A stretch of 64,000 bases of DNA from Ruegeria sp. THAF33 (GCF_009363615.1 NZ_CP045384.1:1300501-1364500), one strand, 5' to 3'; counted from the stretch's first letter, positions 53,615 through 63,231 are shown. The notes: generated from the sequence alone by a model not told the origin. Numbers and translations are program-made.

Positions 53615-54104
53615 AGCCCTTGACTGGCCAAGCCAAAGTACTTCGGCAGTTTGCAGTACACACACGAAGCTCGGAATTTTGACCGGCTCTGACAAACGCA
53701 TTTTGTGTGGCTTCTAAAAAGGCGAACGCCGGATTTGATGGCGGCGGATGTCGCATCGCATAGGTTCTGGCGCGGGATTGCGGAGTTGTCTCACAAGGTC
53801 GCAATCAGCCTGTACAGGGCGGCAACCCGACCGTGCTGGAACAGATGGAAGCCCTGCGTAAGGCGGGGTGTCAGAAAACATATCGCGCCAATACCCAGTG
53901 TAATTTGTTCCCTTCCCATCGCTCAGATCGGAATCCCGCGTGTCTTCGTCAACTCACGGAGTTTCGTGCGCAAGGCAGGATTTTTGTACGATCAAAGGGG
54001 ACGGGCCTGTTGTAGTGAACAACCCTGACCGCAACGCGTTGAAGCGACGATCTATTGAAAAAACCGATCCTTGAGCCGAAGAAACTGTGGGACGAAGTCT
54101 GGAA
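53615..54104. other. Intergenic region with possible decayed gene
   Basis: 490 bp without an intact gene between gdx and tpiA. The middle contains a short frame that faintly resembles a recombinase (listed separately at 53833-54015), plus disconnected frames in other phases. No terminator for gdx or tpiA is clear. The lack of order suggests relict sequence. Confidence 0.5.
53833..54015 (+). pseudogene. Possible remnant of a serine recombinase
   Basis: A 60-codon frame opening at GTG reads LEQMEALRKAGCQKTYRA and later RNPACLRQLTEFRAQGRIFV. This is like the QxxALxxAGC...RPxLxxLxxxxxxGDxxVV pattern of resolvase/invertase N-terminal domains. The catalytic serine region is absent and the segment ends at a stop after GTGLL. 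If real, it is a decayed mobile-element gene. Evidence is weak. Confidence 0.25.
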
Positions 54105-54854
54105 TTAGGCGTCTTCCAGCGCTTGAATGATTCCCGAGAAATCAGACGCTTTCAGGCTGGCCCCGCCCACAAGTGCGCCATCGACGTTGGAAACTGAAAA
54201 TATATCCGCCGCGTTGCTGGGTTTCACCGAACCGCCATAAAGCAGGCGGACAGAACGGCCCACGCCTTCGCCAAAGCGGCGCTCTAGCCGGGCGCGCATG
54301 AAGTCGTGAACTTCCCCGATTTCTTCCAGGGTGGGAACTTTGCCGGTGCCAATTGCCCAGATCGGTTCATATGCGACGATCAGGTTCTCGCCGGTCGACT
54401 GATCCGGGATCGACCCGGACATCTGGCCGCCGATTATGTCGAGCGTATTGGCCGCTTCGCGCTGCTCAAGGCTTTCGCCGACGCAAATGATCGCCTTCAG
54501 ACCTGCATCCATTGCTGCGCGCGCCTTGGCCCGCACATCTTCGTCATGTTCACCGTGGTCCACGCGGCGCTCGGAATGGCCCAGGATGACCGATGTTGCA
54601 CCGGCATCCACCAGCATATCCGCACTGATATCGCCGGTATGTGCGCCTGATTTCGCGGCATGACAGTCCTGACCACCGACAGAGATGGCGGTGCCCTGAA
54701 CGGCAATTGATGCGCGGCTGAGCAATGTTGCCGGTGGGCAAATCAGGATATCCACCGATGCCGCCGGGTGGATCTGAGACAGCGCCTTCAACTCGGTCAA
54801 CTCAGCGCCGGTCCCATTCATTTTCCAGTTTCCAGCCGCCAGCTTCTGCCGCAT
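54105..54854 (-). CDS. tpiA: Triosephosphate isomerase
   Basis: A 249-residue TIM-barrel enzyme interconverting dihydroxyacetone phosphate and glyceraldehyde-3-phosphate. Lys11 (GNWKMNG), the catalytic His in ILGHSERR and the catalytic Glu in AYEPIWAIGTG are in place, with the phosphate loop LLYGGSVKP near the end. ATG 54854 has AGGGAGA upstream; a longer frame to 54890 lacks this. A VDHGE motif follows the His block, as in some alphaproteobacterial TpiA. Confidence 0.97.
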   Translation of the reverse strand: MRQKLAAGNWKMNGTGAELTELKALSQIHPAASVDILICPPATLLSRASIAVQGTAISVGGQDCHAAKSGAHTGDISADMLVDAGATSVILGHSERRVDHGEHDEDVRAKARAAMDAGLKAIICVGESLEQREAANTLDIIGGQMSGSIPDQSTGENLIVAYEPIWAIGTGKVPTLEEIGEVHDFMRARLERRFGEGVGRSVRLLYGGSVKPSNAADIFSVSNVDGALVGGASLKASDFSGIIQALEDA

Positions 54855-55002
54855 TTCGGTATCTCCCTGATCATCCGATGATTTTAGCATGCGGATAGCA
54901 TTGTCGGCATCATCTTACAATTCTGCTCGCATGCTGATGCCGGACGGAAACATTGAAGATCGGTCCGCATGCGACGTTCAAATGAAAAGTGATGAGGCGG
55001 GC

Positions 55003-55368
55003 TTAGCCTTGTTGGCCGATGCTTTCGTCAAATTTGATCGACTCACCGCAGCCGCAGGCGTCGACGACGTTCGGGTTCTTGAATTTGAACCCGGATTCCA
55101 ACAACGACACTTCGTAATCGATTTCGGTTCCAAACAGAAACATCTGGGCCATTGGCGCAATCATGATGCGCGCGCCATCCTGTTCGACGACTTCGTCATG
55201 GGGATCTGCCTGATCGACGTATTCCATGGTGTATTCCATGCCTGCACAGCCGCCTTTTTTGACGCCGATGCGCAAACCAGCGTGACCGCCCGAGTCCATC
55301 AGGCGGGTAATCTGCTCTGCGGCTTTGGGCGTCATGGTCACAGCCTGTTTGCCGGGGATGCCGAACAT
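55003..55368 (-). CDS. HesB/IscA-family iron-sulfur cluster carrier
   Basis: A 121-residue A-type carrier protein. The three cluster cysteines are the one in KKGGCAGMEY and the C-terminal pair in DACGCGES. It delivers [2Fe-2S]/[4Fe-4S] clusters to target proteins. SufT lies 780 bp away on the same strand, the usual neighbour in alphaproteobacterial suf operons, but the two are separated by a plus-strand gene and a terminator. SufA, IscA and ErpA cannot be separated by eye. Confidence 0.92.
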   Translation of the reverse strand: MFGIPGKQAVTMTPKAAEQITRLMDSGGHAGLRIGVKKGGCAGMEYTMEYVDQADPHDEVVEQDGARIMIAPMAQMFLFGTEIDYEVSLLESGFKFKNPNVVDACGCGESIKFDESIGQQG

Positions 55369-55585
55369 GTAAGTCTCCGTTGTCGCGCGTTACACCCAAT
55401 CTAGGGGCCAAGGCTCGTTTGCTCAAGGCAATGTCGTGTAAAGAAATTGAATTCGCTGGAAAGCTTAGTGTTTCTGCGTCGCCGCTCCGCAAACTTGCTT
55501 TGATACGTGAGGCGGGGTTAGCATCGGTCTTATGAAGTTTTGGAACCCTGCCCGAATAGATGGCATGACATGAAGTGGTATAAAT

Positions 55586-55927
55586 ATGAATAATTTAGAG
55601 TCGAAAGTTAAATTAGCTTTACTTGCGCCCGCACTTTTTTTCGTAAGCGTGTGTGCGATGTCCGACGAAGCTTGGGCGGCCACGGGATCCGAACGGCACC
55701 CGGTGAATTGTGCAACGGCGGAAGGGGATCTGCGCGCAATTGCATCGGAAAAGAAACATGCGGAAGACAAACAACTGGAAAGCATTGCTGCCATAACACC
55801 TGCCGGGGCTCTGTTGGGGCTGGTCACGGGAACCGAGCAAAAAAGGCTGCAAATGCTGTCAGGTGACTACGTCAAGCAATTGGACGCCAGAGCGGCAGAG
55901 ATCAAGGAAACCTGCAATCAGAATTGA
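55586..55927 (+). CDS. Small secreted protein of unknown function
   Basis: A 113-residue protein with an N-terminal signal (residues 1-31: KVKLALLAPALFFVSVCA, cut after AWA). The mature part has two cysteines (VNCATAE, KETCNQN) about 60 residues apart that could form a disulfide, and a charged helical middle (EKKHAEDKQLE). No known domain seen. AT-rich base composition at its start differs from neighbours (GAATAATTTAGAG...), and the ribosome-binding site is weak. Plausible but unproven gene. Confidence 0.6.
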   Translation: MNNLESKVKLALLAPALFFVSVCAMSDEAWAATGSERHPVNCATAEGDLRAIASEKKHAEDKQLESIAAITPAGALLGLVTGTEQKRLQMLSGDYVKQLDARAAEIKETCNQN

Positions 55928-55943
55928 TCGTCGTTGTCGGAAC

Positions 55944-55972
55944 AAAAAAGGACCGTTCTCGGGCAAGAACGG
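55944..55972 (-). terminator. Rho-independent terminator, minus strand
   Basis: On the minus strand CCGTTCT / AGAACGG (7 bp, 6-nt loop) is followed by TCCTTTTTTG. It would end the sufT transcript about 175 bp past its stop. Confidence 0.65.
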
Positions 55973-56147
55973 CCCATATTCTTGAGCTGGGAAGCGGGGG
56001 GCGGTCATGGCATACCCAGCCGAAGGCACCGCATACGCGAATGCCACCTTCGGGTGTTATCCGTCAGGAGTGTGACAGGGACTGCACGATAGGATGACAA
56101 AAACACCAAAGTTTCGTGACAGTCGGCTGGGGGCAAGTGCCTGATGG

Positions 56148-56510
56148 CTACATAAAGCCCAATTCCAGGCGCGCCTCATCTGACATCATCTCCATGCCCC
56201 AAGGCGGTTCCCAGGTCAGTTCGACATCGACTTCCTTGACGCCCGCAACAGGCTCTATGGCCTCGACAATCCAGCCGGGCATGTCGCCCGCGACCGGACA
56301 TCCGGGTGCCGTCAGGGTCATGATGACCTTCACAGCGTTGTCCGGAGAAATGTCGATCGTATAGATCAGGCCCAGGTCATAGATGTTGACCGGAATTTCC
56401 GGATCGTAAACCGTGCGGCACGCTTCGACGACAGCCTCGTACAGCGGGTGTTCAATCGTTGATGGCGCAATCAACGGGGTGCCTTCAAACTGTTCGCTCG
56501 GGTGGGTCAT
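56148..56510 (-). CDS. sufT: SUF system iron-sulfur assembly protein SufT
   Basis: A 120-residue DUF59/MIP18-type protein. The conserved DPEIPVNIYDLGLIYTIDI and the LTAPGCPVAGDMPGWIVEAI segment with its conserved Cys are clear. In alphaproteobacteria SufT follows sufS and precedes the A-type carrier. Here the suf core genes are not in the window. The carrier is 780 bp further on, so the original order has been interrupted. Confidence 0.9.
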   Translation of the reverse strand: MTHPSEQFEGTPLIAPSTIEHPLYEAVVEACRTVYDPEIPVNIYDLGLIYTIDISPDNAVKVIMTLTAPGCPVAGDMPGWIVEAIEPVAGVKEVDVELTWEPPWGMEMMSDEARLELGFM

Positions 56511-56604
56511 CTTTGCCTCGGGTCAGTTGCCTGAGTGATTATATAGGGAATACCTGCAACAGCGTCCAGTAGGGGCGTGACGCTCGGGTGAGCGTCACTG
56601 TGTC

Positions 56605-56886
56605 TTAGTCATTGATGTCATGCGTGAAGGTTTTGACCTGACCATGCGGCAAGGCAAAAAGCCGGCGCAGGACAAGCCATGCGATCAACGAAAGAACTGC
56701 AAAGATCAGCGCAATCACATGCAATGACAATGTCAGACCGGGGATGATGAGGATGAGACCGGTGATCGCGGCCCCGATTGCAAAGCCCAGAAAGATGAAT
56801 CCGGGCAGAACGATTTCCAGGATCCCCAGAGCCAGCGCGGCGGCCAGCCAGATCCACCAGGTCAGCCAAAAGGGATCAGCCATCAT
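56605..56886 (-). CDS. NfeD-like membrane protein
   Basis: A 93-residue protein with three predicted helices (near 8-24, 27-48 and 53-72) and a short basic tail, matching the short NfeD (NfeD1b) class that lacks the OB domain or serine protease part. It overlaps the SPFH gene by 4 bp, the standard pairing of NfeD with slipin/stomatin proteins in membrane microdomains. Confidence 0.88.
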   Translation of the reverse strand: MMADPFWLTWWIWLAAALALGILEIVLPGFIFLGFAIGAAITGLILIIPGLTLSLHVIALIFAVLSLIAWLVLRRLFALPHGQVKTFTHDIND

Positions 56887-57773
56887 CTACCTCCTTTGAG
56901 CATTTTGAACGCGTCACCAAAGGCTTCGAGAGCATTGGCAGGCACAACTATGGTCTGCTTGCCGGAACCGTTGCCCAGTGCATTAAGGGCTTCAACCTGC
57001 TTCAACGCAACCTGATACTGCGCAGCCTCGATGCCATTGTCCTGAATGGCCTTGGCGACGACGCCTGTCGCGTAGGCCTCGGCCTCGGCCTGAATGCGTC
57101 GCGCCTTGGCGGTTTGTTCGGCTGCGTACAGCTCGGCATCGGCGTGCAGTTCGACGGCGCGTTTTTGGCCTTCGGCTTCGGTCACCTGCGCACGGCGGGC
57201 GCGTTCTGCGTTTAGCTGTTGCAGCATGGCATCGCGGGTGGCCTGATCCAGATTCACATCCAGAATCTCGGCCCGGGTCACTTCGATTCCCCAATCATCC
57301 ACTGCGGTTTCAACGCTTTCTTGAATGCGTGTGATCAACTGTGCACGGTTCGACTGCACTTCGTCCAGATCCATCTTGCCGATCTCGGCACGAACGATAC
57401 CGGCAACCGTGGTTGCAATCGCTCCGTCAACGTCGCGGATACGATAGACCGTCTTTTCCGGTTCGAGAATGCGGTAGAAGACAGAGGTGTCGATTTGCAC
57501 CAGCACGTTGTCCTTGGTGATCGCGTCCTGTGTCGCGTTCGGCAACTGGCGTTCAAGGATCGAGATTTTGTGGCGGGCAACGTCCAGTAACGGAACGATG
57601 AAATTGATGCCGGGGCCAAGCACCGAATGCAGTCTTCCAAACCGTTCAACCACGTATTTTTCGGATTGCGGAACGATCTTGATGCCCTTGAAAATAATGA
57701 TAACCACCAGCACGGCGGCCAGCAGGTAAATGATGTTTGATGAAAGCAGTCCGATGATCTGATCTTCGGTCAT
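56883..57773 (-). CDS. SPFH/Band 7 slipin family protein (QmcA/stomatin-like)
   Basis: A 296-residue membrane protein with an N-terminal helix (about residues 10-28), an SPFH domain (VPQSEKYVVERFGRLHSVLGPGINFIVPL onward) and a long coiled coil rich in Ala/Glu/Arg (QQLNAERARRAQVTEAEGQKR). The coiled coil drives oligomerisation. Paired with NfeD. Roles in membrane protein quality control or lipid domains are known for the family. Confidence 0.93.
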   Translation of the reverse strand: MTEDQIIGLLSSNIIYLLAAVLVVIIIFKGIKIVPQSEKYVVERFGRLHSVLGPGINFIVPLLDVARHKISILERQLPNATQDAITKDNVLVQIDTSVFYRILEPEKTVYRIRDVDGAIATTVAGIVRAEIGKMDLDEVQSNRAQLITRIQESVETAVDDWGIEVTRAEILDVNLDQATRDAMLQQLNAERARRAQVTEAEGQKRAVELHADAELYAAEQTAKARRIQAEAEAYATGVVAKAIQDNGIEAAQYQVALKQVEALNALGNGSGKQTIVVPANALEAFGDAFKMLKGGR

Positions 57774-57948
57774 TCTGTCCTCTTTTTATTGTGTACTATG
57801 GTATACATATGGGGATCGAGTCGCTCGATTTCAACTCTGGTATGGAGGGAAAGCCGGCGGATGCAAACGCCTCACTACGGGAATTCAGCATTGAGCCGAA
57901 CTGCTGTGACTGCTTTGCATCCCGGCTTGTTTGCGGTATCGGGCGGGG

Positions 57949-58860
57949 ATGAAATTGATAATCGATACAGACCCCGGCATCGACGATGCCATGGCGATCG
58001 CCTATGCCGCCGCTGCGCCTGAATTTGACCTGATCGGCCTGACCACGGTTTTCGGCAATACGCATGTTCATCAGTCCAGCCGCAATGCCCGTTTTCTGCT
58101 GGACAAGCTGGGCCTGGACCTTCCGGTGGCGGAAGGCGCGCCTTTCCCTTTGGGGGCTGACATGCACGTCCCATCGGACCATGTCCATGGTCCCGAAGGG
58201 TTTGGTGACCTGACTGAAATTCCCGAGATCGGACGGAACCATGATCTTCCCGCCGCAGAGTTTCTGGCCGAGATGGCCCGGAAGCACAAAAACGAACTGG
58301 TCGTGTGTGCGGTCGGACCGCTGACCAATATTGCCAACGCCATGCGATTGGACCCGGAATTTGCCGGTAACCTCGGCCGGTTGGTGATCATGGGCGGTGC
58401 CGTCTACTGCAAGGGCAACGTCACCGACCATGCAGAAGCCAACGTCTATCACGATGCGGTTGCCGCGGATGCGGTCTTTTCCGCACCGCCCGAGACCGTG
58501 CTGGTTGGTTTGGACGTTACCCTGAAAACACTTTACGAGACCGCGGACTTCGACGCGCTGGCTCAAAAATCGCCCGGCATGGGATCTTTTCTGCGTGATA
58601 TCTCTCGATTTTACCTGAAATTCTATAAAGAAATCGGCGGATTGGAAGGGTGCGGCCTGCATGATTCAACCGCCGTGATCGCCTGTTCGCACGGGGCCAT
58701 GTTCGACATGGTCGAAACCGGGCTGCGTGTTGTGACGGAAGGCGACCGGATAGGTGCGACGCAACCTGACCGGGATCGTCCCGCAGTTCATGTTTGTCGT
58801 GATGTGGATGGGGCGGGTGTCGTGCGTCTGTTTACTGACCGCGTTGCATCCTTGCCCTGA
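57949..58860 (+). CDS. Inosine/uridine-preferring nucleoside hydrolase
   Basis: A 303-residue calcium-dependent N-ribosyl hydrolase releasing base from ribonucleosides. The calcium-binding aspartates lie in IIDTDPGIDDAMA (residues 4-16). Family blocks VVCAVGPLTNIANAM, LVIMGGAVYCKGNVT (with the active-site Asn/His region EANVYHD) and LHDSTAV are seen. The start is ATG 57949; an in-frame codon 6 upstream is not preferred. Confidence 0.92.
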   Translation: MKLIIDTDPGIDDAMAIAYAAAAPEFDLIGLTTVFGNTHVHQSSRNARFLLDKLGLDLPVAEGAPFPLGADMHVPSDHVHGPEGFGDLTEIPEIGRNHDLPAAEFLAEMARKHKNELVVCAVGPLTNIANAMRLDPEFAGNLGRLVIMGGAVYCKGNVTDHAEANVYHDAVAADAVFSAPPETVLVGLDVTLKTLYETADFDALAQKSPGMGSFLRDISRFYLKFYKEIGGLEGCGLHDSTAVIACSHGAMFDMVETGLRVVTEGDRIGATQPDRDRPAVHVCRDVDGAGVVRLFTDRVASLP

Positions 58861-58923
58861 CGGGTTGCAAAGACCGATCGGATCGGGCAAATCCTGCCCG
58901 GTTCGGCGATCCGAGGCGATGAC

Positions 58924-60054
58924 ATGACCCAGCAATTCTCTTTCAAGCTCAAGGCCACAGACGGCAAGGCGCGCACCGGTGTTATAAGCACTCCGCGTGG
59001 CGAGGTGCGGACACCTGCCTTCATGCCGGTTGGTACCGCGGCGACAGTCAAGGCGATGATGCCGGAAAGCGTCCGGGCCACCGGGGCCGACATCCTGCTG
59101 GGCAACACCTATCACCTGATGCTGCGCCCCACGGCCGAGCGGATTGATCGCCTGGGCGGGTTGCACAAGTTCATGAACTGGGACCGACCGATCCTGACGG
59201 ACTCGGGGGGGTTCCAGGTCATGTCGCTGGCCGGCTTGCGCAAGCTGACCGAAAAGGGTGTGACCTTCAAATCCCATATTGATGGATCGAAGCACGAGCT
59301 GACGCCAGAAAGATCAATGGAAATTCAGCGCCTTCTGGGTTCCGACATCGTGATGTGCTTTGACGAATGCCCTGCATTGCCTGCAAATCGCGACCGGATC
59401 GCCGAGTCTATGCGTTTGTCGATGTGTTGGGCCGAGAGGTCCCGTGACGCATTCGGGGATCGTCCGGGGCATGCTCTGTTCGGAATCATGCAGGGCGGTC
59501 TGGAGCGGGATCTGCGGGAAGAAAGCGCCGAGGCGTTGAAGAAGATTGGTTTCGAAGGCTACGCCGTTGGCGGTCTGGCAGTGGGCGAGGGGCAGGAGGC
59601 CATGTTCGACTGTCTCGATTATGCGCCTGATTTCCTGCCCATGGACAAGCCGCGTTACCTGATGGGCGTTGGCAAGCCGGATGACATAGTTGGAGCAGTG
59701 GCGCGCGGGATCGATATGATGGATTGCGTTCTGCCCTCGCGCTCGGGCCGTACCGGTCAGGTGTTCACGCGCCATGGCGTGGTGAACATCAAGAACGCGC
59801 GTCATGCGGATGATCCGCGCCCGCTGGATGAAAACTGTACTTGCCCGGCCTGTTCGAACTATTCACGTGCCTATCTGCACCATGTGTTCCGCGCCAACGA
59901 GATGATCTCGGGCATGTTGCTGACCTGGCACAACCTGCATTACTTTCAGGAAATCATGCAGGGCATGCGGGACGCGATCGCTGAAGGCTCCTTCGAGGCG
60001 TGGCAGGCCGCGTTCCACGCGCAACGCGCACAGGGCGACATCGAACCCCTGTAA
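58924..60054 (+). CDS. tgt: Queuine/tRNA-guanine transglycosylase
   Basis: A 376-residue enzyme exchanging guanine 34 of GU(N) tRNAs with preQ1. Catalytic Asp93 ([12 protein letters not shown]), the [10 protein letters not shown] block, and the zinc cysteines near the C-terminus ([17 protein letters not shown]) are present, as is the second Asp region ([12 protein letters not shown]). Length fits. It lies 63 bp after the nucleoside hydrolase on the same strand, possibly cotranscribed. Confidence 0.97.
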   Translation: MTQQFSFKLKATDGKARTGVISTPRGEVRTPAFMPVGTAATVKAMMPESVRATGADILLGNTYHLMLRPTAERIDRLGGLHKFMNWDRPILTDSGGFQVMSLAGLRKLTEKGVTFKSHIDGSKHELTPERSMEIQRLLGSDIVMCFDECPALPANRDRIAESMRLSMCWAERSRDAFGDRPGHALFGIMQGGLERDLREESAEALKKIGFEGYAVGGLAVGEGQEAMFDCLDYAPDFLPMDKPRYLMGVGKPDDIVGAVARGIDMMDCVLPSRSGRTGQVFTRHGVVNIKNARHADDPRPLDENCTCPACSNYSRAYLHHVFRANEMISGMLLTWHNLHYFQEIMQGMRDAIAEGSFEAWQAAFHAQRAQGDIEPL

Positions 60055-60145
60055 CCTGTCCGTTCAGGTGACAATTGCGGGGTTTTCCGGTATTCTGAAA
60101 CCACTTTGTTCAAAGTTGTTTTGTTTGTGACCCGGAGAATTTTTG

Positions 60146-60553
60146 ATGTTCCGCTTTTTCCTCGGCGCAGTCATTTTTTGCGCATCCCCTGCCGTTGCTG
60201 ACGTCTGGACCTTTGAGACCCCATCCGAAAACATTCAGTGTTCGGTGGGGGAAAGCGCCGAGACCTCGGACATTCGGTGTACGATCATAGAAAGATACGG
60301 CCCTCCGGCGTTGCCGCGCCCCGCGAACTGTCAATCTGACTGGGGGCATGATTTTCAGATGTTCGACACCGGTCCCGTGGAATTGCTGTGCCAGCCACTG
60401 AACCGGAGCCGGGACGGATTTGACCGTGCGGAATACGGTGTAACCGGTCGGTTCGGAGGATTTACCTGCACCTCCTCCACGAAAGGTCTGGAATGTCGCA
60501 ACCTGGATGGCCACGGTTTTTTTCTGTCCCGGGCAGTGCAGCAGGTGTTCTGA
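60146..60553 (+). CDS. Secreted protein, DUF6636-like
   Basis: A 135-residue exported protein. The signal peptide is residues 1-19 (FFLGAVIFCASPAVA). The mature part has six cysteines placed in pairs (IQCSVGE, IRCTIIE, ANCQSD, LLCQPL, FTCTSS, LECRNL), which suggests a disulfide-bonded beta domain; the spacing and the final GHGFFLSR resemble DUF6636. ATG 60146 with CGGAGA upstream is preferred over a TTG one codon before. Confidence 0.7.
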   Translation: MFRFFLGAVIFCASPAVADVWTFETPSENIQCSVGESAETSDIRCTIIERYGPPALPRPANCQSDWGHDFQMFDTGPVELLCQPLNRSRDGFDRAEYGVTGRFGGFTCTSSTKGLECRNLDGHGFFLSRAVQQVF

Positions 60554-60669
60554 CCCCGAAATTGCGCATTGCATATGCATGCTACACTAATTTCGGTGGA
60601 TATGTTCCCGGGACATCTTGCAGTCCCGAAAACCTCGGTTCATGCTGCGAAACGATACATGGCGATAAG

Positions 60670-60700
60670 GTTGAAAAAGGGCGATGAGGCCCCACCTTTA
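60670..60700 (+). promoter_or_regulatory. Possible RpoH (sigma-32) promoter of lon
   Basis: GTTGAAA (60670-60676), a 13-nt spacer, then CCCCACCTTTA (60690-60700). This is close to the alphaproteobacterial heat-shock consensus CTTGAAA-N-CCCAT-T. It lies about 75 bp before the lon start, a reasonable leader. Confidence 0.5.
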
Positions 60701-60776
60701 TCGTCCAAGACAGGAGATGGCCGGATGTTGCCTCGATGAGGGACAAGCGCCATCTTGCCAACGATAAGGATAGAGC

Positions 60777-63185
60777 ATGCAAGAGCCTCTGAATTCCTCA
60801 TACCCCGTCCTGCCGCTGCGCGATATCGTGGTGTTCCCACATATGATCGTGCCGCTTTTCGTGGGCCGAGACAAATCGGTCCGCGCGCTGGAAGAGGTGA
60901 TGCAGGATGACAAACAAATTCTGCTGTCCAGCCAGATTGACCCCAGCGTCGACGACCCGGATGAGAACGGTATTTACCAGTCCGGGGTTCTGGCCAATGT
61001 GTTGCAGCTGCTGAAACTGCCCGACGGCACCGTCAAAGTGCTCGTCGAAGGGCAGGCGCGCGTGCAGATCACCGAGTTTCTTGAAAACGAAGAGTTTTTC
61101 GAGGCGCGGGCGGAATATCTGACAGAAATCCCGGGTGACGTCACCACGACCGAAGCCCTGTTGCGCACCGTCGCGGACGAGTTCGAGCGCTATGCCAAGG
61201 TGCGCAAGAACATCCCCGAAGAAGCGCTGACGGCCGTGGGTGAAACCACCGAGCCGGCAAAGCTGGCCGACCTTGTGTCGGGCCATCTGGGCATCGAGGT
61301 CGAACAAAAGCAGGACCTGCTGGAAACACTCAGCGTCAGCGAGCGGCTTGAAAAAGTCTATGGCCTGATGCAGGGCGAAATGTCGGTTCTGCAAGTCGAG
61401 AAAAAGATCAAGACCCGCGTCAAATCCCAGATGGAGAAGACCCAGCGCGAGTATTATCTGAATGAGCAGATGAAGGCCATTCAGAAAGAGCTTGGCGATG
61501 GCGAGGACGGCGCGAACGAGATCGCCGAACTGGAAGCCAAGATCGCCGAGACCAAGCTGTCGAAGGAAGCGCGCGAGAAGGCGGAAGGCGAGCTGAAGAA
61601 GCTCAAGAACATGTCGCCCATGTCAGCCGAAGCAACCGTGGTGCGCAATTATCTGGACTGGATTCTGTCTTTGCCGTGGGGCACCAAATCCCGCGTCAAA
61701 AAGGATCTGGGTCGTGCGCAGGATATACTGGACGCCGATCACTATGGCCTTGAAAAGGTCAAAGAGCGGATCGTTGAATATCTCGCCGTTCAGCAGCGTT
61801 CGAAAAAGCTGAAAGGCCCGATCCTGTGCCTTGTCGGCCCTCCGGGCGTGGGCAAGACCAGCTTGGGTAAATCCGTCGCCAAGGCCACGGGGCGCGAGTT
61901 CATTCGCATTAGCTTGGGTGGGGTGCGCGACGAATCCGAGATCCGCGGCCACCGCCGGACCTATATCGGTTCGATGCCCGGCAAGATCATTCAGGCGCTG
62001 AAAAAGGCGAAAACCACGAACCCGCTCATCCTGCTCGATGAAATCGACAAGATGGGGCAGGACTTCCGTGGTGATCCGGCCTCGGCGATGCTCGAGGTGT
62101 TGGATCCGGAACAGAACAACACGTTCATGGATCACTATCTTGAGGTCGAATATGACCTGTCCAACGTGATGTTCCTGACCACGTCCAACAGCTATAACAT
62201 GCCCGGGCCGTTGCTGGACCGGATGGAGATCATCCCACTGGCCGGCTATACCGAGGATGAAAAGCGCGAGATCGCCAAACAGCACCTGATCGCCAAGCAG
62301 GTCAAAAACCATGGTCTGAAAACCAAGGAATTTGAGCTGACCGATGACGCGCTGCAAAAGATAATCCGCACCTATACCCGGGAGGCCGGTGTGCGGAACC
62401 TCGAGCGCGAAATCGCCAAGGTGGCACGGAAGGCGCTGACCAAGATCATCAAGAAAGAGGCGGAAACCGTTACGGTCACGCCTGAAAACCTGGATGAATT
62501 CCTGGGCGTGCCAAAGTTCCGTTACGGTCTGGCCGAACAGGACGATCAGGTCGGTGTCGTGACTGGTTTGGCCTGGACCTCGGTCGGGGGCGATCTGCTG
62601 CATATCGAGGCGCTGAAGCTTCCCGGCAAAGGTCGGATGAAGACGACAGGCAAGCTGGGCGATGTGATGAAAGAATCCATCGATGCGGCGTCGTCATATG
62701 TGCGGTCGATTTCTCCCAAGATCGGAGTCAAACCGCCTCAGTTCGACAAGATCGACATCCATGTGCACGTGCCGGATGGCGCAACGCCCAAGGATGGTCC
62801 GTCAGCGGGTCTGGCGATGGTGACATCGATCGTATCGGTTCTGACGGGCATTCCCGTACGCAAGGATATCGCCATGACGGGCGAGGTTTCGTTGCGCGGG
62901 AACGCAATGCCGATTGGCGGCTTGAAGGAGAAACTGCTGGCTGCGTTGCGCGGTGGTATCAAGACGGTCCTGATCCCAGAGGAAAACGAAAAGGATCTGG
63001 CGGATATCCCGGATAACGTAAAGGAAGGGCTGGAAATCATCCCGGTCAAGCACGTCTCGGAGGTTCTTGAGCATTCTCTGGTTCGTACACCGGAGCCGGT
63101 TGAATGGGACGAAGCCGCCGAGGAGGCCGCCGCTGCCGCAGCAGCCTCGTCAGAGGCGACGGGGCCATCGGCCACGGCACACTAA
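60777..63185 (+). CDS. lon: ATP-dependent protease Lon
   Basis: An 802-residue soluble protease. The N-terminal Lon domain (about 8-205) is followed by a coiled-coil segment and the AAA+ module with Walker A at 354-361 (GPPGVGKT) and Walker B LILLDEIDKMG. The protease domain carries Ser676 (KDGPSAGLAM) and Lys719 (GGLKEK) as catalytic dyad. The Ala-rich tail (EEAAAAAAASSEATGPS) is a small terminal addition. Unfolded and regulatory proteins are its usual targets. A heat-shock-like promoter lies upstream and a terminator follows. Confidence 0.98.
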   Translation: MQEPLNSSYPVLPLRDIVVFPHMIVPLFVGRDKSVRALEEVMQDDKQILLSSQIDPSVDDPDENGIYQSGVLANVLQLLKLPDGTVKVLVEGQARVQITEFLENEEFFEARAEYLTEIPGDVTTTEALLRTVADEFERYAKVRKNIPEEALTAVGETTEPAKLADLVSGHLGIEVEQKQDLLETLSVSERLEKVYGLMQGEMSVLQVEKKIKTRVKSQMEKTQREYYLNEQMKAIQKELGDGEDGANEIAELEAKIAETKLSKEAREKAEGELKKLKNMSPMSAEATVVRNYLDWILSLPWGTKSRVKKDLGRAQDILDADHYGLEKVKERIVEYLAVQQRSKKLKGPILCLVGPPGVGKTSLGKSVAKATGREFIRISLGGVRDESEIRGHRRTYIGSMPGKIIQALKKAKTTNPLILLDEIDKMGQDFRGDPASAMLEVLDPEQNNTFMDHYLEVEYDLSNVMFLTTSNSYNMPGPLLDRMEIIPLAGYTEDEKREIAKQHLIAKQVKNHGLKTKEFELTDDALQKIIRTYTREAGVRNLEREIAKVARKALTKIIKKEAETVTVTPENLDEFLGVPKFRYGLAEQDDQVGVVTGLAWTSVGGDLLHIEALKLPGKGRMKTTGKLGDVMKESIDAASSYVRSISPKIGVKPPQFDKIDIHVHVPDGATPKDGPSAGLAMVTSIVSVLTGIPVRKDIAMTGEVSLRGNAMPIGGLKEKLLAALRGGIKTVLIPEENEKDLADIPDNVKEGLEIIPVKHVSEVLEHSLVRTPEPVEWDEAAEEAAAAAAASSEATGPSATAH

Positions 63186-63201
63186 GCAGATTGAGCGAAT
63201 G

Positions 63202-63231
63202 AAAAGGCGGGGCGAATGCCCTGCCTTTTTT
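63202..63231. terminator. Rho-independent terminator of lon
   Basis: AAAAGGCGGGGC pairs with GCCCTGCCTTTT (one G-T pair) around a short loop, then TT. A-residues before it give T's on the other strand, so it may also end the convergent permease gene, whose stop overlaps the T-tract. Confidence 0.85.
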
